Positions 52,201-63,345 of a DNA stretch of 64,000 nucleotides are shown here, piece after piece. The translations under genes and the position numbers were made by a program. The DNA is from Lutjanus erythropterus (taxonomy: Eukaryota > Chordata > Actinopteri > Lutjaniformes > Lutjanidae): the NCBI GenBank assembly GCA_020091685.1, contig CM034592.1:36424705-36488704 (forward strand), in the 5' to 3' direction. The notes under the pieces are model-generated. The model ran no database searches, was not told the origin of the DNA, and saw only the letters and a list, made by a program, of their open reading frames with translations. Every line of letters starts with the position of its first letter. Position 1 is the stretch's first letter.

Positions 52201-53622
52201 ATTTTATGTGAAGTTGACCATGTGAACTGTCACAAAATATGGATTTTTAAATCAATAAACCCCAACCACAAGGATGTTGCATTTGATTTCAGGAGACGAA
52301 TACCTAAAAATCATTGCGGTTTACGACATAATGTCACTTAAAGCAGTCAGTTGCTGGTTTTGTATGGCTGGATGTTCAGAAGGGGCATTGAATGTTATGA
52401 TACTGTGAATTAGCTGACAAGGTGACTTAGAGAGAAATATCCCAAAGGATATTTTAATCCCTGTCCTGCATGTGTCACAGTTTCACCTCACCCCTGCATG
52501 CATCACAACTGTCTGTACTTCTGGATTTATCCTCCATGTGTTAGCATGATAACACACTGAGCAAAAACGGTGCACATAGTAAACATTATACCTCCTATAC
52601 CTGCCGTGTTCTGCTGCATGTGCTTTTAAATTGCATCTCCGATTTATTTTTGAATGATTTGTAAAGTCACCAGTGTAACACCGCTGATTACAGCTGATTA
52701 CAGACTGTAGGTAAGTCGTGTCTTCATCATCGTCCTCACCTCACCAGTCACCCCTGTGGCCTGTCTGTCCTCCACCTCACCTGTCCTGTTCACAGCTCAA
52801 CACGCCACACAGATCACTCAGCAAAAAACCCACAGCTGTCCACTTGGCTCTCTGTACTCTGTGTGCTCCCTTGTCTCAATGTGACAGTCAGACTGAGACA
52901 CCATGTCAGTTTGGTTGGCAAGGTGATGAGGCTGCGGCTGAGGCTGTGACGGAGATCTCGCTCTGTTGTTTTTGAACACACAGGATGTCTTGGATAATGA
53001 CTGTGCTTTAAATAATGCTGCCAGGCAGAGAGCTGGTGAATTGTTTCCTCACAGTAGCAGATTTGAGGTGCATGGCTCTGCATTTTAATCCATACACATG
53101 GTGCAGTTGTGTTGCTTAACTTTAGTTCTGAACTTAACGACAGCATGTCTAATTATTAATCATTTTATGGCCGCCATGTCAACAGGGCAGACCTGCTCTC
53201 TGGCCTTCATACAAATTCCAAACATCTTACGTGTATCTAAGGGTCACCTCCACCCTTCAGATGCTCATCTTGATATTGCCGTGAACTCCCTTTAGTTATC
53301 CACCACCCTGCCTGTTTTTTTGCTTGAGCCTGCTGAAGGAATTCGTGGTGTATTAAAATGAACAACTTGACCAAAATCTTACATCTCAAACTCTCATTGT
53401 ATCTTCTACAGCTTCCCTCCCTCCTTCTCAGAAAATGTCCACACTAAGTCAAAATAAGTAGGTAACCTTTCCCAGAGTCAGTTACTTTCCAGAGTGTATC
53501 AGTGAAACTCCTTTAGACCTCTCTGTGATCACTCATTTTGAAGGCAGAATCAGTAGGATTTGAGGGAGCTGAACACCAGAACACCAGAAAGACAGTTTAT
53601 AGTTGTGTCTCATTCCCAGGAC
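49261..53622. other. Intergenic DNA, no gene recognised
   Basis: Mixed AT-rich sequence with short chance frames; no splice-supported exon. At 51881-51896 there are two and a half CCCTAA units, too few to call a telomeric array. Positions 49840-50420 are the least repeat-like part. Confidence 0.4.
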
Positions 53623-53630
53623 ATCAAATA

Positions 53631-54536
53631 TAAGGGTGGGAATCTCATGATTCAATTCGATTATGATTCAGAGGGCTATGATTCGATGATAAAACGATTC
53701 TCGATGCATCTAGATGCATCAAAATTTTAAGCTTTCAGGCAGAGGATGCTGATTATATTGCTGGTCCCATTCAGCCATCCTCACCAAAAAAAGAAGCATC
53801 ATTTAGGAGTAAACATGATACACATGTTACATTTCAGAGTGTTAATATCTTTGTCTGCCTTTGTATTTTAAAATAATTAATTGCATTAGTGAATGAATAA
53901 ATCATTTTGAAAGCATCATTAAGTCTCCTGCCTATATTAGAATAAAAAAATGAGGTGGAGGCGTAGTGTTTCGCCGTGTTTATTGTTATTAACGTTGTGC
54001 TTCCAGCAGTGGAGAGCAGCTTCTCTGCTGCAGCATTAGCTCTGAGGAAAGACATCACTGTCCAGCATGCAGAGCTGGCGCAGAGTTTTAGAGGTGAACA
54101 GACTGAGCAAAGAGTGTTTCTTCACCACAGTGGTGTTTTAAGTTATATAATGCCGCGGTGTGTGTCGCTCAGCTGCTCTTGTTTATTACAGCTGGTTGCT
54201 GCTCCGCTCCTCACGTCTTAATGTCTCTGGGTGAAGGTAAAAATGATTCACAATACACTTCATGTTCATCTCGCAAACGCAATTATTTAGACACTAAATC
54301 AAAACATGATTGCACCCACTGCCTTTTGAGATGATGAAGTACATCTCTCTCTGTTAAGTGTTGATAACTGTCTGGGTGCTGCGTTGCCCTCACAGCTGAG
54401 GTCGGCCTTTTTCACTCCATCAACTTCATGTTAGTTAACATTTAGAAAATTGATTTTTGAATCTTATGAATCGATTCAGAATCCTCCACATCTGCATCAC
54501 GATGCATCTAAGAATCAAGTATTCCCTCCACCCCTA
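53631..54536. mobile_element. Non-autonomous hAT element with perfect 8-bp target duplication
   Basis: 906 bases are flanked by ATCAAATA on both sides (53623-53630 and 54537-54544). The ends are TAAGGGTGGGAAT and ATTCCCTCCACCCCTA, i.e. inverted TARGGGTGG-type termini. Subterminal GATTC/GAATC and GATGCATC words occur in inverted arrangement (CGATTCTCGATGCATC left, CACGATGCATCTAAGAATC right). An 8-bp duplication and TAGGGGTG ends are the signature of the hAT superfamily. The interior has no intact transposase. A short frame around 53998-54100 (L-P-A-V-E-S-S-F-S-A-A) is faintly like the hAT dimerisation block, but this is weak. Confidence 0.85.
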
Positions 54537-54544
54537 ATCAAATA

Positions 54545-56090
54545 CTGACGTTTTGGGTTGGTTAAGTAGACACAGCCACCACCACACACTTTCAGTAGGT
54601 TATAAGTGATTATTGAAAGGGATTATGTTTCTTTCTTTTGTAAAATGCTGCATTTTATGCCTTTAAATATCAGTGTAACAGATGACAAAGATGTCTCACT
54701 GCAGCAGCTTAGGAGTGGCATTATGACCTGTGGCGTCATTACTTTATTCATTCAATCGTCAGACAACAGAAGCAGAAAAATATCCAAATGATAACTACTA
54801 TATCATAGGTCCAGCTGTATCAAAACACATTGTTTGACTAAAGTTTATAAAGCACCTTTAAAACAAAGTGGTTGACAAAGTATTGTGACAGACAAAGCAG
54901 GATATTCAGAAAGTAATATAACAGGAGAAAGCCAAACAGTGATGCCAAACAAATGCAAGACAAAATGAAGGTAAAGGTGAGATTAAGTTAAAACCCAAAT
55001 GCCTCAAAGCTTCTCCACCACTGCCATGGTAATTTATGTCCAAATCAGGTGCTTGCATGTGATATGACTGCACAGACAAACTCACCGATCCTCACGACGG
55101 AGCATTTCTACTCTGCATGATAAAATGTGTGAGCTCGACTTTCAGTTTGTGCTGAGGCTGATGTCTTTCTCCTGTCCTTGTCTCTCATTTGACACCTAAT
55201 TACAATAATCTCCTGCGTCTCCTCCTGCCACCACCGAAATGAAAAATTTTCATTGGTAATTCTCACTGAAGCTCCAAAGCCCAAAAAAATTGAATTTCAG
55301 CAGCCGTAGAAGACGAAAAACACAAATGTCAATACAAATTAATACAAGTACAAATAACACAAGCAATAAGATGACGACATCACATAAAAGGCCTGAACTC
55401 AGGAATATAAGAAACTTTAAGATACTTTAATGATAGTAATTAAAGTAGAAATGAGAAGCGTAAAGTAATGTTAATCCAATATGTGCACCTGCCTGTGTGT
55501 GCATGTGCAAAAAACCAGTACCTCACTTGTGCCACTCCAGTCAAAAAAGTGTGGAAATGCCTCAGAATCAAACTGTACCAAGGCCAATACCAATATAACA
55601 AAGTCCTAGGCACACAAAATAGTATATGTTTGTGCTGGTGCAAAAATGTCACTGTCTGGTATTTGCTTGACACACTGCTAAGCTGCAAACTACATTTCAG
55701 GCAGGACAATAAAGCCTGAACTGGACTGAGGACTTGAATGAACCCTTAGATCATTTTTTATATAGTTTTGGTATTTTTGATACTGTAATTAACAGATATT
55801 GGAAAATTCTAAGCACGTAGTGTCAAGGAAGTATCGGAATATCAATAATTTAAATAATTAATTAAATAATTCAGCTGACCTCTGACTGTTCATACCACCA
55901 AGTTCTGATCATTAAACGCCTCACATACACATCCACAGCATCTACAGCTCTGCTCACAAACAGCAGCAGTAGCCCACCTACTCCACACCCTCCCCTTCCC
56001 TTTCTGTCTCCCTCCTCTCTGTCCCTCTGGCCTGCTACTCTGTCTGAGCCATTCAAGCAGAGCACCACAGGATTATCTCTCACTCATTGA
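54545..56090. other. Intergenic DNA upstream of pacsin1
   Basis: AT-rich and without recognised genes. Frames at 55440-55719 overlap on both strands and show no similarity to known proteins. Confidence 0.4.
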
Positions 56091-56091
56091 G

Positions 56092-56093
<2 letters not shown>

Positions 56094-56123
<30 letters not shown>
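56094..56123 (+). repeat. (CA)n microsatellite
   Basis: Fifteen AC/CA units directly upstream of the probable pacsin1 first exon. Length variation here could affect the promoter. Confidence 0.95.
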
Positions 56124-56125
<2 letters not shown>

Positions 56126-56357
56126 TCTTTTCCTGCACAGTGCTCCGGGCAGGAAGATCTCAGATCACAGATTAGTGGTCCTCTCTTCCCTCCTGCTCTG
56201 CTCGCTGATGCTCCGTCAGTCAGAGAGGAGGACGCAGAGATAAACCAACGGGAGGGGAGAAGAGGAGGCGAGGAGGAGAGGGGCTGACTGCTGGAGGAGC
56301 CCACGTGTCTCTTTTCTCCTAGCTGCAGCCTTAGCCGCTGTTAATGGAGGACCGGGG
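56124..56357 (+). promoter_or_regulatory. pacsin1: Probable pacsin1 promoter and 5' non-coding exon
   Basis: A GC- and purine-rich block (GGAGGGGAGAAGAGGAGGCGAGG near 56250, a CACGTG E-box near 56301) ends at donor CGGGG|GTAAGC. A ~6.1-kb intron leads to the acceptor at 62440. A short ATG (56344) reads M-E-D-R-G then A and a stop across the junction, making a spliced 6-codon uORF. Transcription start not determined. Assignment rests on position, strand and splice sites; the 35.6-kb exon is a possible alternative start. Confidence 0.45.
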
Positions 56358-57274
56358 GTAAGCTTTTGTTGCTGTGGCGGGGGGTTGTGTCCTCCCTTCT
56401 CTCCGGGTGTGTTGCCGCTCTTTGTCTCTGGGTTTGACTCTCTTGACGTGTTGATGCTGCTGGCTCGGCGCTGCAATTGGGTGCCTGTGCACTCGCTTTA
56501 GAGGGGACGGGGATTCCCAGTGCTCTTATAGTCTCATTGCTTGTTTGTGAGGATCTTTGACTGTTGAGAGAGGAGAGAGTGAATCAAAGCAGTGTGATGG
56601 TGCCTAAACCTTGGAGGGTACTGCCAATGTTTGGGTTTTTGTGTGCGTGTGGGAAGGTATTGTTTGCCTACTATGAATAACTCACTAGATAGTCTACTCT
56701 AAATTAGAATTCCAATCAGATTCATGTCATTATTTCTGTCTCAGTTCTATCTCTGCTTGTTGGCTGTGATAAAAAAAAGTAGAAGAAGCTAGTCAGTGAC
56801 TGTTTTCCTCCTCTACGATCTGCCTTTCTGTGAGCCAAAGCAAAGGGCTCTCCTGAACAAAAGCCCCCCTCTCGGCATGTAGCTAATGGATTAACCAAGC
56901 ATGATAAACACCCACTCATGCCATGCTCCACGCCGCATCCGGTTCGAGGCATTTGTTTTGCTCAAGCTGTTGCCTTTAGACCGCTGTGGAGATTTCCCTC
57001 GATTAACTGGATTTGGGGATTTTGGAGTTCCCTCACCTCCCTCTCATCTAATTTCATCTCCTCATTGTCAGAAGTGTTGCTCCATCCACTGGTCCATTGG
57101 TTGACCCAAATACCCATGCAGCTCCCACCCCTCCCCCTGACCTCCTATCAAAACACATCACTGCTCCTTCTCTTTCTATTGTTTCATATGTGCCTCTTCT
57201 GCATCAAATCCTTCATCAACAGCTTTGGCTTTGTGAGGTGTTTTTGTTAATAAGGAGACAATCCTCTAACTGTC

Positions 57275-57335
57275 AATGACTGATTTCTAAACGAAGCCAC
57301 CACATAGCTGGTGGCTTCAGTTAGAGTCAGTCATT
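57275..57335 (+). ncRNA. 61-nt near-perfect hairpin, miRNA-precursor-like
   Basis: AATGACTGA...GAAGCCACCA pairs with TGGTGGCTTC...TCAGTCATT through about 27 base-pair positions with two small mismatch patches and a 6-base loop (CATAGC). Size and pairing fit a pre-miRNA, but no known mature miRNA is recognised, and a fold-back repeat is equally possible. It lies in the proposed first intron of pacsin1. Confidence 0.25.
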
Positions 57336-58376
57336 CAGAGAAATGTAAACACACAGTGCATGGATTTTCCTGACCTGAAACAGTCTCTTGATGTTTCTTT
57401 TGTGACAGATCAAATTGTTTTTTATTGTGTGAGGTACAGGCACTAAATCCATGTTGTCATTCTCGTGTCTGTACACTTGTCAACCTTGACACCTCACAAA
57501 TAGGGAGGATTTCAAAACTAAGGTGAGGGGGTCAGTGGTTGTCTGCCAGAAAAATCTGAGTTTTATAGACTTTATTTCCTGCATGCTGATGACTTTTAAA
57601 GAATGAAATTAACAAAATAACAGGTTCCTGCAGATTAGGGATGGCGCCGCTGTCTGGGCTCGTTTTCTTTGTTACCTGTAGACCATCAGGTGAAAGTATG
57701 GCTGGTACTGTAATCATGCAGAAAACAATAAGACATAAGGGATGGCACCAGTCCGATTCAGTATGCTGTAACTCAGTTGAACAGCATTTGTTACGTCACT
57801 AGAACATTTTTCTAAAAAGCAGAACAGCTCAGTGCAATTTATTTACATTTATTCATTACGAATGTTTGAATGGTGCTAAAAGTTATTTGTTTGAAAAAGT
57901 AGTGTCGCATAACTGGGTCATGTCGTGGGCTGTATTTCATCCTACATGGGAGTAGAATATTTGTTCCGCAGCTTGAGCATGAGGTTTTTTAGATGGCTAG
58001 ATTAAGCAAAGTGCATCCATATAAATGTATTATTAACAGCTTATTTGTTTAAGAGAGGTAAAAAGACGGTATCTGATTGGTATTGATACTGGCAGATACT
58101 CAAGGTTGCGGACACTTATTAGCTGGAGAACACAATGGCTTCTGCATTTCAGCATTTAACCATGCCTATTCCAATTACCAGGTATAACTGCTCTTCACCG
58201 AAATGTGCCCCTTTCCTTTAAAACCAGGTCAACTGTTTCCCCCCAGCTTCCAGTCTTTGTGCTAAATTCAGCTAACTGGCTAGAGCTTCATATTTCTAGA
58301 GGATGCGTAAAAGGCAAAACACAAACCGCATGCTTGGTATCTTTTGTGGTGCAGGGAATCAAATTGCCCAAAAATC

Positions 58377-58594
58377 CATTTCAAAGAAAAAAGTCAGTTT
58401 CTGCACACACTTAGCACCTCTACATTGATTTATTAAAAAACTGGGCCATAATTATGGGCTGTATTTAAGCAATGTGTCACTTTGTGATTGATAGGTCTTG
58501 AGAAAAGTCCTTGTGAATGAAATTTTGACTTTTTAAATAAATCAATTCAGAGGTTATAAGTGTGTGCTGGAATTGACTTTTTTCTTTGAAATGT
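58377..58594. repeat. Long inverted repeat (58-bp arms, ~100-bp loop)
   Basis: The arm at 58377-58434 (CATTTCAAAGAAAAAAGTCA...GATTTATT) is about 90% complementary to 58536-58594. It is followed at 58629-58639 by TGTCCCTTTAA, the end signature of the TTAA MITE family, so this is probably the right half of a fold-back element. Its left end was not found. Confidence 0.7.
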
Positions 58595-59879
58595 AGTTTC
58601 ATAATTACAAACATGAATAAATGTTTAACTGTCCCTTTAAGATACAAAGTTTGTCATTAGATGACTCATTCTTAACATACTTTGGTTGTTTTGTGAAGCA
58701 CCGGCCCAGAAATGACCTTGCATATCACAACCGATGCATCATTACAGTATCACAGAACAAATCCTTATCGAATCCTTTCACAGTATCATCTGTTTGTTGA
58801 TATTCTGTATTCCTGCAGCAGCAGCTGGTATTTCACTGCACTGATAACAGTATTTTCAAATAACCCTCTTCGTTGTTCTGTTTTCATCTCATGTTTGTCA
58901 TCCAGTTCATTTGCATCCTCACTTTGCATCTTATCTTGATCTGCTTTTCTGTTTGTTGGGTGGTTTGTGTTTTTGTTTGCTGCTCTTGCCTCACCTGCAC
59001 ACATTCATATCTTATTTTTTGTAGTGCATCTTTTTTTTATCACAGCGTTGCATCACTCCTGTTATTTATGCTTGTGCTAACACATAAAGTAGACGAAATA
59101 TCAGGGCTTTTGTTATCGTATCATAGCGCGGTAGTGCAGCTGAAAGTGGGGATTGGTTTAAAATTGGTCTGTTGAGCTCATGTGCAGGAGGGAGGCTCTG
59201 ATATCCAAGACTTAAAGAGGTCCAGGAAAAGTCCTTCAGAATAACAGATACTGGGAAAAGTTGTCTTGTTTCACCTGAACTAGATCTCTGTGCAGATTGT
59301 TACAATAACTAATCCAGGAGGCTACCTTATGTTATTGCCTTTTGGTCAAACTCAAGAGACAAGTGTTTTTTTTTTGTAAAGTTAAAAAGCTTTAGGAGGC
59401 CCTCTCAGGTCAGTGATGACATTTACAGTAAAATATGGTGTGTTTTATAAAGTGTTTTTTTTGTATACTGACTAAATCATCACTAAAATCAAGGTATGGT
59501 CCTTTAATCTCAGTCAGTTTTGAATGGTGGTGTCTACCAAATATGTAAAACACCACGAACGACTCTTTAAGATGAAACTGAATTACTTGGATCTAAAAAA
59601 TACAGTCAAAGTCAGGTTTTGGAGACTACAAAGATATTACAAGAACAGAGTGCGGCTCTCTGATTTAATGAAGCTGTAACAATTAATGTCATTGGCAGTG
59701 GCTAATTACCTCTTACCTAGAGCCCATCATAATTTTCGTAGGCCGCGTGAACATTTGGCCGTGGAGCCGCTGTTTAAATTGCAGTTTGGCTGTGAAGTGA
59801 ACCTGAACTGGTGGAGGTGAGCTGGCACTGATGAGGCTACAGCAGCAACAGGATAATGTTTGTGTTTTCAGTCAGATTT

Positions 59880-60475
59880 TTTGTGGTTGTTTTTATTTCT
59901 CTGTATTTGTCCCACATCACTTTGTAGTTGTTGCAGTTGTTTTGCATCTGATTTTGCATCTCCGTGGTTGCTTAGTGTGAATTTGTAGTCACTTTGCATC
60001 TGATTTTGCATCCCCCGTAGCCATGCATCCATCTGTAAAAGTTTTGTTTCTCTTTGGTGTTGTCATTTTGTGTTGCTTTGGCGTTGTTTCAGTCTCACTG
60101 TTGTTGTTTTGCGTGTCTCTGGTGTAGTCGCTTTGTGTCTCTTTCACATTGTTTCACATTCTCTGTAGTTGTTTTTGGTCCCCTTGGCGCTGTCGTGTTG
60201 TGTCTCCATGGTGTTGTGTCAGTCTCTCTGTAGTTGTTATTTGTCTTTGTTGTTACAGTAGTACGGTAGTTGTTTTGTGTCTCTTTGGTGTTACCGTTTT
60301 GTGTCTCTTTGACATTGCCAGTCTCTCTGCAGTTATTCGTCTCTTCGATGGTGTGTCAGTCTCTTTGTAGCTTTTTTGTGTCCCTTGGATGTCTTTACTG
60401 TCTGTGTCTCTTTGGCATTGTTTCAGTCACTCTGTAGTTGTTTTGTGTCTCTTTTTAGTTGTTTGATTGACTTTC
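59880..60475 (+). repeat. Degenerate minisatellite, TTTGTGTCTCTTTGG unit
   Basis: About 600 bases of imperfect 40-50-base units built from GTTGTTTTGTGTCTC, TTTGGTGTTGT and TTCAGTCTCTCTGTA. The frame at 60149 is a by-product. Units grow less regular towards both edges. Confidence 0.8.
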
Positions 60476-61624
60476 CAGCCAAAAATGCCAAGAGTCACTT
60501 CAAACAGGGGCTCTGGCCTCGGGGTCCCTTGATGGGTGGGTAGCTAGATAGTTTTGAGTTTTCCTCTCACTCCTCTCACTGTGGCACTCATTTCGTGTCC
60601 TGATTTCAGAGTCATCATTAGCAATCATGTCACAGCTATTAATTTCCGCAGCAGCATAAGGTGTTCCAGCGAGGCCTTGGGAAAATGTTAGTTGACTAGA
60701 ATGAGGGAAGATTACTCTGCAATTAGGCTACAGTGTTCTGACAGCAGCCGGGTGAGTCGATGCCGCTGAAAATTACTATCCAGTCATTAAATCTATTGAC
60801 AGAGTCATCTGAGGGGAGCAGAGAGAGAAATAACTTAGAGTGCAGGTTATGAGAGTGATTGTGGTCTTGAAAGTACCTGTTATCAGTATGTGGAAAGTAT
60901 TGTGTAAAGTAAAATGCTCTGCTGATGAACTGAGGACTGAACTCGTCACCTTTAGTTTGGACTTTGTACACATGTGCATTTGAAATTCAGCTGTATTATA
61001 TACAGTATCTGTTGGCAAATTATAGATATTATATGGTATAAATCTAATGATTTAAAATATTACATGTAAGCTACTACAAGGAGTTTTTTTTAACTGTTTG
61101 TGAAACAGTCTCTGTTGTCTCAAATGATGCATCTATATGACCTACATAAGCAAACGAGACCATCCACAAGAAGAGGAAGGCTATTTCTTAATAGTTATTC
61201 TTAATGCCTCCTCCTGGGTTTGATTCTTTGTGAAATCAGATGAAACAAGTTTTCTCTGCCAAAGTTACAGTGTGGTCACCAGTTAAAAAGAAGCAGGAAG
61301 ACATTTTTATTTAACTAATTTTATTTTTGACGGTGGTTGTTACAGTGCACACTTTATCAAGTTAAAATACTAACAGTAGTTTCTCCATTTTATATTATTG
61401 TTTATTGAATATCTTTGTATTTTAGACTGTTAACACAAGCATTTTGAAGATGTTACTTTTGGCTCTTGAATATTATGATGAGCATTTCTATTATTTTCTT
61501 ACTATTTTATAGATTGACTGGCAGATTATGGATTGGTTGTCCAAAAGAAATTTAATCAGCTGCCATGTACAGTGCAGATTCTGAAACAGGGAAGATGGTC
61601 TCATAACAGAATTGAATTGTTTAG

Positions 61625-61915
61625 GTTTCATTCATTTAATCGTTTTTTTTTTTTTTTCTAATAAAAATGCCAGACATTTATTGGTTCCAAACTGTCAACT
61701 ATGAGAATTTTCTGTTTTTTTTTATATTTACTATTATCATTGTAAATTGAATTTCTTTTGTTTTTGGACTGTTGGACAGATGAAGTCAGGAATTTGAAGA
61801 CATCATCTTGTATTTAAGGAAAATGTGACAGACATTTTTCACAGTTTTTCAACATTTCATAGACAGTTAATTGCAGAACTATTAGCAGATGATGAAAATA
61901 ATTGTTAGGTGCAGT
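61625..61915 (-). repeat. Dispersed CTGCAACTA-family repeat
   Basis: Contains TTTTTGGACTGTTGGACAGATG, ATTTGAAGACATCATCTTG, GACATTTTTCACAG and GCAGATGATGAAAATAATTG in the minus-orientation order. Confidence 0.55.
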
Positions 61916-62440
61916 CTTAGCTTCAGCTTATATTTCATAAGTTGGTTTGGGCAGTGAATATACCATATGTTTGTCAGTCACTGAGTCACATTATCTGTTG
62001 TTGTTTAAAAAGCAGCTTAATTTGTCTGCGTGGTTAATAATCTCTTGCATTTAAACCTTTCATGTCTGCTGCCTTTTTCTCATTACATAAGCATTTTGCA
62101 TCCACTTTTAAATCCATGACACAACATTTGTGGGTATTAGAAGAGAATGAACAAAGTATCTAGATTGAGACCATGTTGCTGTGCTCACATGAGCTGCAGG
62201 AAGCATTTAATCTGTACAAGATGGGCTGAAACAAAAAATGCATAAGCTTGTTTGAAATCACAGTCCCTTAGCTGCTGTTGAGTCTGAATGTGTGAGATCT
62301 ATTTTAGTGACTAAAGCTAGAAACACTGTGTTAAAGAACGCTGTCTGCAGCTCAAAACGATATTTTTAATGTTGTGTTTATGCATCTCATGTTTCACAGT
62401 CTCTGTGTTTACATTCGTCTGTGCTCGTCTCCTCTCACAG

Positions 62441-62566
62441 TGCATGAGGAGCGTTACTCTGCCGCAGACCGTCACAGCCTGAAGCCACCCTGCCAAATCT
62501 GGGACCATGTCTGGAGCCTACGACGAGTCCGCCAGTCAGGAGGAGACCACAGACAGTTTCTGGGAG
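62441..62566 (+). CDS. pacsin1: pacsin1 first coding exon (protein kinase C and casein kinase substrate in neurons 1), 5' partial gene
   Basis: The exon runs from acceptor CTCACAG to donor GAG|GTGAGA. Translation starts at 62507 (GGGACCATGT) and gives M-S-G-A-Y-D-E-S-A-S-Q-E-E-T-T-D-S-F-W-E. The E-E-T-T-D-S-F-W-E ending is diagnostic of PACSIN1 (syndapin-1) as opposed to PACSIN2 or 3. PACSIN1 is a neuronal F-BAR/SH3 protein that bends membrane and recruits dynamin and N-WASP in synaptic vesicle endocytosis. Only the 20 residues before the F-BAR core are here; the next exon should start with V-G-N-Y-K-R-like sequence beyond 64000. Synteny with rps10 and nudt3 supports the call. Copy a or b not assigned. 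Confidence 0.9.
62444..62482 (+). promoter_or_regulatory. Upstream ORF in pacsin1 leader
   Basis: ATG at 62444 opens 12 codons and a TGA, ending 24 bases before the pacsin1 ATG. Such a uORF could damp translation of the main frame. It applies only if the mRNA includes the start of this exon, which the acceptor supports. Confidence 0.5.
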
Positions 62567-62681
62567 GTGAGACAGCAGGGAACAGTCTTTTGACAGATTA
62601 AACCCAGCCGGGAACTGACACAGTCTGGTGATGAACTCTCACTGAACCTGCTTCGTCTGGGAGGTGAGAAGAAAGATCTGC

Positions 62682-63345
62682 GGCCTCATTTATCATCTGC
62701 GTGTGGCCGCAGACTCACACGTAAACGCAGAAGCTCTATTCTACACATAAAATGAAATTTATCAATGTGTAGTCGATCACTGAATGCCTGCTGCTTCATG
62801 CACAGGTCGGTTGAGGACATTTAAAGTGGCTACATTTTGGTGCCATTATTTAATTTTCTAAATCTTCTGTTATGCAACTGTTGAAATGAGTGTATCAATT
62901 AAAAACAAATGATTTACTCTTTCGGTCCAGCCTGCACTGTGGTTGCTCTCTCAGTGTAACCATCAGGGACTTCTCACCAATAATTGCCACTATTTTCTCA
63001 TCCAGGATGAAACTAAAGTGGCACTCTGCTTCCTCTGGTGGCACTGATTACTCTTTTGTGAGCTGAAATATATCAAATATATATCATGCAGCATTTGTCT
63101 TTTTTTTTGCTCTTGGGCTTTAGTTTAGCTGACACTGATTTTCCTGTACTGCTTTTTCCTGTGTTGTCTTCCTTTTTCAATTAATTAGTTCTACATTTTG
63201 GGTCCTGGTTGCTAAGCCAGGTTAATGGGCCTGTTCGTGTAACCAGGTCGATTTCCTGTGTACGTTCACATGTTAAATACCAACTTTCTCATCCATACAC
63301 GCAGCTCTCATGCACAGATTTAGATACATTTTTATTAATGAGGCC
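62682..63345. mobile_element. Non-autonomous DNA transposon with GGCCTCATT ends, pacsin1 intron 2
   Basis: Inverted ends GGCCTCATTTAT (62682) and ATTAATGAGGCC (ends 63345) with TG-rich subterminal sequence (GCGTGTGGCCGCAGACTC; ACGCAGCTCTCATGCAC). The GGCCTCATTTAT terminus recurs in teleost genomes. Flanking TGC and TGA do not form a clear duplication. No transposase frame. Confidence 0.55.

Larger units (their letters stand above)
56358..62440 (+). other. pacsin1: pacsin1 intron 1 (proposed)
   Basis: Bounded by the donor at 56358 and the acceptor CTCCTCTCACAG ending 62440. It holds a 61-nt hairpin (57275), a large inverted repeat (58377-58594), a minisatellite (59880-60475) and a dispersed repeat (61625). 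No coding exon was seen; the frames at 56901-57279 and 58712-59175 have no recognisable product. Confidence 0.45.

Noticed and set aside
56216-56476. 86-codon minus-strand frame over the pacsin1 promoter
   Set aside because: Low-complexity P/S/R-rich translation of a purine-rich CpG block, with no splice or homology support.
56880-56955. Possible tRNA or tRNA-derived SINE (B-box-like GGTTCGAGGC near 56940)
   Set aside because: The only A-box-like sequence is about 60 bases upstream, the B box is imperfect and no cloverleaf could be drawn.
57276-57298. Resemblance of the hairpin 5' arm (TGACTGATTTCT) to the miR-29 passenger strand
   Set aside because: The match ends after about 12 bases and the opposite arm lacks the miR-29 seed AGCACCA.
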